Origin: Clostridia bacterium
Lineage (GTDB): Bacteria > Bacillota_A > Clostridia > Christensenellales > Borkfalkiaceae
DNA: 5,363 nt
Direction: 5' to 3'
NCBI GenBank assembly: GCA_017507595.1
Contig: JAFWAM010000053.1
Location: forward strand, 1-5,363
In this document: one piece after another, positions 1 through 4,235 of the stretch
Layout of the letters: each line of letters opens with the position of its first letter
Numbering within the stretch: position 1 is the stretch's first letter
The notes under the pieces: generated by a model
The model's input: the letters and a program-made list of their open reading frames with translations, nothing else
Database searches by the model: none
Told to the model about the DNA's origin: nothing
Translations under genes and position numbers: made by a program

Positions 1-282
1 ATCGGTATCTCAAATACGAAAGGCAATATCTCATCGTTACACTCATATCATAGAAACAGGGTTTCCGAAGAGGATAGGGTGCCGTTTGGAAAGCAAGTAG
101 GAACGGGTACAATTATTGTTGGTATAGGCATAATTGTGTTTAGTGTCCTGTCTGCCGTAACTCTATATACCGAGAACAACATCTTTATATTAATTGGTAC
201 CGCAGTATTGATTGTTGGCTTTGTTGCAGGACTAATCATAAGTTTTAAAGCTATGATTAAATATAACAAAGGCATCTTTTAA
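1..282 (+). CDS. C-terminal part of a small membrane protein, DUF3784-like (5' end outside window)
   Basis: The frame is open from the first base of the window to TAA at 280-282, giving 93 visible residues, so the gene most likely begins upstream. A GTG at 79 could start a 67-residue product, with a purine-rich GAAGAGG at 67-73. However, the residues before it (RVSEEDRV, visible 20-27) read as a normal cytoplasmic linker, so I prefer a longer protein. There are two hydrophobic segments at visible residues 34-54 and 61-83, then a short basic tail ending KYNKGIF. A charged linker, two membrane segments and this tail recall small Firmicutes proteins of the DUF3784 type, but that is from memory and tentative. 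Function is unknown and location would be the membrane. The region is AT-richer than the genes to its right. Confidence 0.55.
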   Translation: MGISNTKGNISSLHSYHRNRVSEEDRVPFGKQVGTGTIIVGIGIIVFSVLSAVTLYTENNIFILIGTAVLIVGFVAGLIISFKAMIKYNKGIF

Positions 283-391
283 TTTCGTCAAATTCCAATT
301 TATCGATTTGATATTCTTTGTGGGAAAATTTTCAAAAGTGTAGCACACTATACTTTCAAAAGAAAGTCGTGTGTTTTGCAAAGCAAAAAGT

Positions 392-419
392 AAAGGATAG
401 CAAAATTTGCTATCCTTTT
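392..419. terminator. Probable bidirectional intrinsic terminator
   Basis: AAAGGATAGCAAA (392-404) and TTTGCTATCCTTT (406-418) form a perfect 13-base inverted repeat around one central base, which folds to about 11-12 pairs with a small loop. The plus strand runs into a T-rich end. On the minus strand the arm is followed by ACTTTTTGC, so the element could also stop the minus-strand transcript from the phosphoesterase gene. It sits between convergent genes, where a two-way terminator is expected. Confidence 0.7.
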
Positions 420-445
420 ATAATGTCTAAAAAATCCCTATGAGA

Positions 446-470
446 AACGCCCTTAAGCGTTAGTCTTTTT
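446..470 (+). terminator. Weak terminator-like hairpin
   Basis: AACGC (446-450) pairs with GCGTT (457-461) around a six-base loop, and a T-rich run follows (TAGTCTTTTT to 470). The stem is only five pairs, so it may be a secondary plus-strand terminator or simply a palindrome. Confidence 0.35.
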
Positions 471-496
471 AATTTTTGATCGTTTATTTATGCCCT

Positions 497-513
497 GGGC
501 CACTGGGTGGCCC
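497..513. other. GC-rich perfect hairpin downstream of the phosphoesterase gene
   Basis: GGGCCAC (497-503) and GTGGCCC (507-513) make seven GC-rich pairs with a TGG loop. Outer arms GCCC (492-495) and GGGC (519-522) can extend it across an asymmetric internal loop. It starts about 40 bases past the minus-strand stop codon, so it could protect or help end that transcript. The minus-strand continuation is ATAAATAAACG rather than a T-tract, so it is not a canonical terminator. Confidence 0.4.
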
Positions 514-550
514 GCCGTGGGCTTAGGACCGTTTTTAAAGGGCAAAGGCA

Positions 551-1084
551 TCAAAGGGGTATCTCTTCATCCACCGTGTAGGTGCCTGCCTCCCCCGTTA
601 ATGACGTGCCTATAATAACCCTTTCCGCCCTAAAAGCAGTGGGCACGGAAAGGGTCTTAAGACGTTCAAGGGCGCGGTCAAGATGGTCATCCCCATCCAG
701 AATAAGAATGGACGTATGAAAGATAAACTCCTTATCAAATTGGTGCTGTGCCACACCGTATTTTTCGGATAAAAGCTTATCAAGCGCGCTGTGGATGGTT
801 GAAAGCTTATCACAATCCTTCATAATAAGCCAAAGGATATTGGACGATCTTTGTAACCCGTCGACGGGGACGGTAAAGGGCTTTAATCCCCTGAAAAGCT
901 CACGCACGTCATTTATTACGGCACGGCTTATTGAGGTCGGCACCTCGAAGGAGATTTTTAAGGAAATATGAAAGGGAAGGGTCAGGGTTGAAGAGGTCAG
1001 CAGGTGCTTTTTCACGTATTTTTCCGCATCGCTACGAAGCTCCCTCACCTGATCGTCTACGTCAATTGCAATCCAGATATACAT
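551..1084 (-). CDS. 2H phosphoesterase / 2'-5' RNA ligase-like protein (LigT family)
   Basis: This 177-residue protein carries both signature tetrapeptides of the 2H phosphoesterase superfamily: HISL at residues 39-42 and HTSI at 123-126. The histidine and hydroxyl residue of each pair form the active site. Size and motif spacing fit single-domain bacterial 2'-5' RNA ligase-like enzymes. Relatives act on 2',3'-cyclic phosphates or 2'-5' linkages in RNA or small nucleotides; the substrate here cannot be read from sequence. No signal peptide or membrane segment is seen, so it is probably cytoplasmic. I place the start at 1084 (MYIWIAID) because AAGGAGG lies at the right distance before it; an upstream ATG at 1108 would add eight residues and bury that site. 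The gene lies 89 bases downstream of the crtC-like gene on the same strand and is probably co-transcribed with it. No promoter of its own is clear. Confidence 0.85.
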   Translation of the reverse strand: MYIWIAIDVDDQVRELRSDAEKYVKKHLLTSSTLTLPFHISLKISFEVPTSISRAVINDVRELFRGLKPFTVPVDGLQRSSNILWLIMKDCDKLSTIHSALDKLLSEKYGVAQHQFDKEFIFHTSILILDGDDHLDRALERLKTLSVPTAFRAERVIIGTSLTGEAGTYTVDEEIPL

Positions 1085-1112
1085 TTTTTGCCTCCTTAAA
1101 AAAATCAACCTG

Positions 1113-1125
1113 CGGCCCTTGGCCG
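1113..1125 (-). other. Hairpin in the leader of the phosphoesterase gene
   Basis: CGGCC and GGCCG pair around a three-base loop in the 89-base gap between the crtC-like gene and the 2H phosphoesterase gene. On the minus strand a run of seven T follows, but eight bases beyond the stem and just before the AAGGAGG ribosome site. A canonical terminator would have the T run next to the stem, so this is at most a weak attenuator or a processing site between the two reading frames. Confidence 0.3.
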
Positions 1126-1173
1126 TGGGCGGCGGATAAAGACCCCTTTAAAGCCGACTTGTCTATGCGCCGT

Positions 1174-2253
1174 TTATTTTGAAGGCTTTTCGCCCTTTAT
1201 CCTGTCGGGCTTGAAGCACATCTGCTCCCACATGGCGGGGGCCTGAAGGCTTTCCGTCACCCTGTCGCCGTCAAATCTTTCAAGGATCACGGTGCCGCCC
1301 ATGCGATGATAGGAGCCGCAAAAACCCAAAAGATAAAACATTATGGCCAAGGGTCTTCCCACTATGTCGGTCATCACCTGGCGCTCCACCTCTTCATCAC
1401 CCTTTTTGTAGGTGACGCGGTAATGTATCCCCTTATCCCCCTCGTCGTAGTCGTATACAAGGGTCCTTGCCACGTGGCGCTTGGTGTACGGGTCCTTGAT
1501 AAAGTCCTTTTCCTCGTACTTAAGATATTTGGCCGCATCCCCCGTAAGTATTTTGCCGTCTTTTGCCAGCATAAAGATGGGGATGGGGCGATAGCCGTCC
1601 TTTTTCGTTGCGTATATGTAGGAAGAAACCACCACGTACCCCCCGATTTTGGCCCTGCCCCAATACCAATCGTTCATGAGAAGTATCATCAGCTTGTTAC
1701 CAAAGTTGTGGTCGTGATAGCCGGTGCCGCAAAGGTCAACGGAACCGTCCTTCATTTTAAGGGTTCCCGCTATTTTGCCTTCGGGCACGGAGGGAAGCCA
1801 TGCAAAATAGTCCTTTTCGCCAAAATAAATATGGCCCGAATCGGGGCGCCATGACGGCACGCTTGCTTCAAGGGTCAAGCGGCACTCGGCCTCGTCGTTC
1901 TTGAAATATATATCGTAGCGGGAAAGGTCCCCCTTAACGTAGCTTTCGCCTATCTTAACGTCGCATTTGTCCTTGGAAAAGTAATAGTCGTCGCTGTGAA
2001 GCTCGGTCCTTAACTGCTTACCGTTGGGGTTGATATAGTTAAGGGACACGTAGGGCTTGAACCTTTTTGAAAAGGAGGTCACGTGCTTGGTATAAAAAAC
2101 AATGACTATGCTTGAGCCGTCAGGGTATTTTGAGTCAAAATACCACCACTCGTAGTTCCCTGCCCGCTCAGCCGTGCGAAGTCCGTCCTCAAAAAGCTGA
2201 ACGCTTGGGGTCAAATTAAGCTCCTCGGCCTTTAATAATCCTACCTTACGCAT
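1174..2253 (-). CDS. CrtC/AttH-type lipocalin-like protein (hydroxyneurosporene-synthase-like family)
   Basis: A 359-residue protein without signal peptide or membrane segments. EWWYFDS near the N-terminus (residues 35-41), GTGYHDHNFG (176-185) followed by DWYWGR (195-200), GSYHRMGG (313-320) and a C-terminal APAMWEQM (338-345) match the two-domain beta-barrel family that includes carotenoid 1,2-hydratase CrtC, AttH and related lipocalin-like proteins. These bind or transform hydrophobic substrates. Nothing here suggests carotenoid synthesis, so the substrate is unknown and 'CrtC-like' should be read only as a fold name. The open frame continues upstream to an ATG at 2385, but a strong promoter (2290-2319) lies inside that extension. 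I therefore take the ATG at 2253, preceded by AGGTGA. It is first in a probable two-gene unit with the 2H phosphoesterase. Confidence 0.8.
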   Translation of the reverse strand: MRKVGLLKAEELNLTPSVQLFEDGLRTAERAGNYEWWYFDSKYPDGSSIVIVFYTKHVTSFSKRFKPYVSLNYINPNGKQLRTELHSDDYYFSKDKCDVKIGESYVKGDLSRYDIYFKNDEAECRLTLEASVPSWRPDSGHIYFGEKDYFAWLPSVPEGKIAGTLKMKDGSVDLCGTGYHDHNFGNKLMILLMNDWYWGRAKIGGYVVVSSYIYATKKDGYRPIPIFMLAKDGKILTGDAAKYLKYEEKDFIKDPYTKRHVARTLVYDYDEGDKGIHYRVTYKKGDEEVERQVMTDIVGRPLAIMFYLLGFCGSYHRMGGTVILERFDGDRVTESLQAPAMWEQMCFKPDRIKGEKPSK

Positions 2254-2289
2254 AAATTCACCTGATAATTTCTCGTTATTATTTAGGTA

Positions 2290-2319
2290 ATTATAACAAA
2301 AAGCCCCCCGGTCGGTCAA
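2290..2319 (-). promoter_or_regulatory. Sigma-A type promoter with extended -10 for the crtC-like gene
   Basis: Read on the minus strand, TTGACC (2319-2314) and a perfect TATAAT (2295-2290) are separated by 18 bases, and a TG one base before the -10 box makes it an extended -10. Transcription would begin near 2283, leaving a leader of about 30 bases with AGGTGA before the ATG at 2253. This promoter decides the start codon, because the longer reading frame would have to be translated from upstream of it. Confidence 0.8.
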
Positions 2320-2450
2320 GCCGTGATCGCAAAAAACCGCGGAGGCTTGAGCGCAAGCAGGATAAATTGCCTTACCAAGGCCCATTGAGGGGGCTTAAAT
2401 CACGGCATTTTTGAATATCCTTAAAGGGGCTGAAAAAACAGCCTTTTTTT
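2301..2450 (+). ncRNA. Candidate structured RNA of unknown class, ending in a terminator
   Basis: The region holds two perfect 8-bp inverted repeats in interleaved order: AAGCCCCC (2301-2308) with GGGGGCTT (2389-2396), and GCCGTGAT (2320-2327) with ATCACGGC (2399-2406). That is the arrangement of a pseudoknot, or of two mutually exclusive folds. Between the inner arms lie two small hairpins, GCTTG/CAAGC (2345-2358) and GCCTT/AAGGC (2369-2381). A second partner for AGCCCC (2302-2307) is GGGGCT at 2426-2431, which overlaps the 5' arm of the plus-strand terminator. The terminator gives the likely direction, yet no gene precedes it. I see no good plus-strand promoter; TATAAC at 2292-2297 has no matching -35. 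I do not recognise any riboswitch, T-box, 6S, SRP or tmRNA signature. Chance palindromes, or a DNA-level role, remain possible. Confidence 0.35.
2426..2450 (+). terminator. Intrinsic terminator with no obvious upstream gene
   Basis: GGCTG (2428-2432), a six-A loop and CAGCC (2439-2443) are followed by seven T (2444-2450). This is a textbook plus-strand terminator, extendable by G-T and A-T pairs outward. The nearest upstream gene is on the other strand, so it must end an unannotated plus-strand transcript or insulate the next promoter, whose TTGACA begins two bases after the T run. Confidence 0.8.
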
Positions 2451-2451
2451 G

Positions 2452-2480
2452 TTGACATTTTGCTTTTTTTGGCAAATAAT
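2452..2480 (+). promoter_or_regulatory. Sigma-A type promoter for the plus-strand gene group
   Basis: A consensus TTGACA (2452-2457) and AATAAT (2475-2480, five of six consensus bases) are 17 bases apart. Transcription would start near 2487, giving a leader of about 25 bases before the ATG at 2513, with AAGGA at 2498-2502 as ribosome site. It probably serves the small conserved gene and the DUF378 gene behind it. Confidence 0.75.
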
Positions 2481-2512
2481 ATATTAAAGGAATTTCTAAG
2501 GACGGGCCTTTT

Positions 2513-2773
2513 ATGATCAAGCTTTGGGCAAAAACCTATAAAAACCACCGGATAGTCAAGCAGACCACCTTTATCGTAAGGGACAGCAAGCTTGATTATT
2601 CCCAATTTTTTGATTACGTGGCCCAAATGTGTCACGAGCTTGACTCTCCCACGCCCATCATTATCAAGGATAACATTTTTAACTTTGCCAAGTTTAACTT
2701 CGTCAAATTTGTCGCGGGGGACTTTATTGAAACCGTTGACTATGACTATCTGATGATAGAGCTTGTCAAATAG
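2513..2773 (+). CDS. Conserved small protein of unknown function
   Basis: This 86-residue soluble protein has no signal peptide or membrane helix. Its visible features are a basic N-terminus (MIKLWAKTYKNHRIVK), HELDSPTPIIIKDN at 41-54, a Phe/Asn-rich stretch (residues 56-67) and an acidic end, DFIETVDYDYLMIE (70-83). I recall similar short proteins with a 'CHELD-PTP' core and a 'DFIE-VDFDYL-IE' end in many Clostridia, none with a known role, so I give no function. The start is supported by AAGGA ten bases upstream and a well-formed promoter at 2452-2480. It is followed after 45 bases by the DUF378 gene with no terminator between, so the two are probably one transcript. Confidence 0.75.
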   Translation: MIKLWAKTYKNHRIVKQTTFIVRDSKLDYSQFFDYVAQMCHELDSPTPIIIKDNIFNFAKFNFVKFVAGDFIETVDYDYLMIELVK

Positions 2774-2818
2774 CATAAAAAATCACCCCTTGCACATTAT
2801 ATGGTAAGGAGGTGGAAA

Positions 2819-3031
2819 ATGAAGATTACAACCATTATCGCATTTATTCTTGTGATTATCGGCGCCCTTAACTGGCTGCTTGTAGGGATATTCTCACTGG
2901 ACCTTGTTGCCCTTATTTTTGGCACCATGTCCATTGTATCCAGGATAATCTACGGCGTTGTTGGCGTTGCATCCCTTTGGGTAATTTACTTTATGTGTAT
3001 GTACCGTCCCTTTAGACGCGTTACCGCCTAA
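2819..3031 (+). CDS. DUF378 family small membrane protein
   Basis: A 70-residue hydrophobic protein. The first membrane segment (residues 3-25) contains GALNWLLVG, the hallmark of DUF378 proteins such as Bacillus YuzA. A second hydrophobic stretch follows at 27-35, and a third segment (42-61) contains the YGVVG element and ends in a basic tail, YRPFRR. The family is common in Firmicutes; its role is not established and the protein should sit in the cytoplasmic membrane. I choose the ATG at 2819 because AAGGAGG lies at ideal spacing before it; an in-frame ATG at 2801 would add six residues and place the ribosome site inside the gene. It probably shares the promoter at 2452-2480 and ends at the terminator at 3054-3076. 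Confidence 0.85.
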   Translation: MKITTIIAFILVIIGALNWLLVGIFSLDLVALIFGTMSIVSRIIYGVVGVASLWVIYFMCMYRPFRRVTA

Positions 3032-3053
3032 AAAACGGTCGTATCCTGTAAAA

Positions 3054-3076
3054 ACCGGCCTATAGGTCGGTTTTTT
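3054..3076 (+). terminator. Intrinsic terminator after the DUF378 gene
   Basis: ACCGGCC (3054-3060) pairs with GGTCGGT (3065-3071), with one G-T pair, around a TATA loop, and the T run continues to 3076. It lies 22 bases past the DUF378 stop codon. An A run on the 5' side means it could also work on the other strand. It implies that queT has its own promoter between 3077 and 3129. Confidence 0.85.
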
Positions 3077-3129
3077 GAGGTCATAACGTTACATATGCTT
3101 TAAATTTTAATATACGGAAACATCTTTTT

Positions 3130-3630
3130 ATGAAAACAAACACCGCAAAATACATAACCCGCGCGGCCATCATCGGGGGGCTTTACACGGCCCTTACCCT
3201 GGCCCTTGCACCCATTTCCTACGGGCCGGTGCAGTTCCGCGTGTCGGAGGCCCTTACCGTAATCCCGCTGATCTTTCCCGAAACGGCAGTGGGGCTTATA
3301 CTGGGGTGTCTTATCTCCAATATATTTTCCCCAAACCCACTTGATCTGATCCTTGGTACGGCCGCTACCCTCGTCGCCGCCGCGGCAACCGTTGCCGTCG
3401 GCAAAACGGTGAAAAAAACGTGGCTAAAGCTTGTCCTTGGAGAGCTCCCCCCCATTTTGGTAAACGCCCTTATCGTCCCCCTCACGTTTTTGTCGGCCTC
3501 TGACGTAAAGACGGCTTATTGGCTCAACGTGGCGTTGGTGGGCGCAGGTCAGGCGGCTGTTATTTTAACCCTCGGCACACTTTTATACTTTTTGGTGGAC
3601 AGATCAAAAGATAGGCTTTTAAAACCGTAA
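3130..3630 (+). CDS. queT: QueT: queuosine-precursor ECF transporter substrate-binding subunit
   Basis: A 166-residue integral membrane protein whose sequence matches the QueT family. The conserved block runs through ALAPISYGPVQFRVSEALTV (25-44), LIFPETAVGLILGC (47-60) and SNIFSPNPLDLILGTAATL (63-81), and about six hydrophobic segments span the chain. QueT is the S-component that binds a 7-deazaguanine queuosine precursor and works with a shared EcfA/EcfA'/EcfT module, which is not in the window. It supplies queuosine synthesis or salvage for tRNA wobble modification. The only ribosome-site candidate is a weak GGA about 11 bases before the ATG. Many queT genes have a preQ1 riboswitch upstream; I do not see its motif in the 98-base gap before the gene. 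The gene converges with hpt. Confidence 0.9.
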   Translation: MKTNTAKYITRAAIIGGLYTALTLALAPISYGPVQFRVSEALTVIPLIFPETAVGLILGCLISNIFSPNPLDLILGTAATLVAAAATVAVGKTVKKTWLKLVLGELPPILVNALIVPLTFLSASDVKTAYWLNVALVGAGQAAVILTLGTLLYFLVDRSKDRLLKP

Positions 3631-3636
3631 AAAAAC

Positions 3637-3678
3637 ACCCCGCAAACAGGCGTTAACCGACCTATAGCGGGGTTTTTT
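3637..3678. terminator. Bidirectional terminator between queT and hpt
   Basis: ACCCCGC (3637-3643) and GCGGGGT (3667-3673) form a seven-pair stem around a 23-base loop that may itself pair at AGG/CCT (3648-3650 and 3661-3663). Six T (3673-3678) follow on the plus strand, and the A run at 3629-3635 provides a T run on the minus strand. The position between the convergent stop codons at 3630 and 3684 fits a shared two-way terminator. Confidence 0.85.
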
Positions 3679-3683
3679 GTTGT

Positions 3684-4235
3684 TTATTTCGTGTAGACCT
3701 CTTCCTTTAAAACGCCAATAAGGGGTAAGTTTCTGTATCGCTGAGCATAGTCCAGGCCATAGCCCACAACAAACTCGTTACCCACGTCAAAGCACTTGTA
3801 GTCAATGTCCACGTCCACCTCACGACGCTCCTTTTTATCAAGAAGGGTGCATATCTTGATTGAGGCGGGCTTTCTTGCTTGAAGGGTGTTTTTAAGGTAC
3901 TGGCAGGTATAGCCGCTGTCGACGATATCTTCAACGATAATGACGTCCCTGCCCTCAATGGAGCGATCAAGGTCCTTTATAAGCTTGACCTCGCCCGAGG
4001 ACGACGTGCCGTTGCCGTAGCTGGAAATTGACATAAAATCAAGCTCCACGTGGATATCAAGCTCCCTTAAAAGGTCTGTATAAAACATTATGCTGCCCTT
4101 TAAAATGGCCACCATAACGGGCACCCTGTCCTTATAGTCCCTGTTGATCTCCTCGGCGATCTGTTTGATGCGCCCTGAAATCTGCTCGCGGGAAAATAAA
4201 ACCTTCAGTAGATCTTCATACATTGATTTTGCCAT
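3684..4235 (-). CDS. hpt: Hypoxanthine(-guanine) phosphoribosyltransferase
   Basis: This 183-residue cytoplasmic enzyme joins hypoxanthine or guanine to PRPP to make IMP or GMP in purine salvage. LKG (45-47) is the PRPP pyrophosphate loop, SSYGN (71-75) the flexible catalytic loop, and VIIVEDIVDSGYT (98-110) the PRPP signature with acidic E102-D103 and the catalytic-base position D106. FVVGYGLDYAQRYRNL (155-170) is the purine and metal site. Length and motif order match bacterial HPRTs, and no key residue is missing. The start at 4235 is supported by AAGGAG seven bases upstream; that site lies inside the end of tilS, and the two genes overlap by 20 bases, suggesting translational coupling. 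tilS-hpt (often followed by ftsH) is a common Firmicutes arrangement, but here queT converges on hpt, so no ftsH follows on this strand. Confidence 0.95.
   Translation of the reverse strand: MAKSMYEDLLKVLFSREQISGRIKQIAEEINRDYKDRVPVMVAILKGSIMFYTDLLRELDIHVELDFMSISSYGNGTSSSGEVKLIKDLDRSIEGRDVIIVEDIVDSGYTCQYLKNTLQARKPASIKICTLLDKKERREVDVDIDYKCFDVGNEFVVGYGLDYAQRYRNLPLIGVLKEEVYTK

Larger units (their letters stand above)
283..550. other. Gene-free intergenic stretch rich in short palindromes
   Basis: No convincing gene lies between the partial membrane protein and the 2H phosphoesterase gene. The two genes converge here, so both transcripts need to end in this stretch. From left to right I see a GAAAATTTTC palindrome (324-333), a GTGT/ACAC hairpin (338-348), an ACTTTC/GAAAGT hairpin (352-367) with flanking CACAC/GTGTG arms (344-348 and 369-373), a TTTTGC/GCAAAA hairpin (374-388), a long terminator-like palindrome (392-418), an AACGC/GCGTT hairpin (446-461) and a GC-rich hairpin (497-513). 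The left two thirds are AT-rich and base composition changes abruptly near 490. Confidence 0.6.

Noticed and set aside
79..282. Complete 67-residue gene starting at GTG 79
   Set aside because: Possible, but the frame is open to the window edge and the upstream residues look like part of the same protein, so I annotated it as 5'-truncated.
516..1130. GCCGTGGGC shared by the region after the phosphoesterase gene and the gap before it
   Set aside because: The shared string is too short and the flanking sequences do not align, so it does not support a duplicated element.
1306..1854. 182-residue plus-strand open frame inside the crtC-like gene
   Set aside because: It is antisense to a gene with clear family motifs and has no supporting ribosome site or family resemblance.
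2301..2406. Integron attC site or transposon ends formed by the inverted repeats
   Set aside because: No RYYYAAC/GTTRRRY core sites, no target-site duplication and no recombinase or transposase are present.
2301..2450. Known RNA classes: T-box (an ACCGCGG string occurs at 2336-2342), 6S, SRP, c-di-GMP, TPP or SAM riboswitches
   Set aside because: The required conserved cores are absent; for the T-box the RGGUGG part is missing before ACCGCGG. No class could be assigned by eye.
2372..2776. 134-residue minus-strand open frame across the small conserved gene
   Set aside because: It is the mirror of the 86-aa gene at 2513-2773, which has its own promoter and ribosome site. The antisense product has no recognisable motif.
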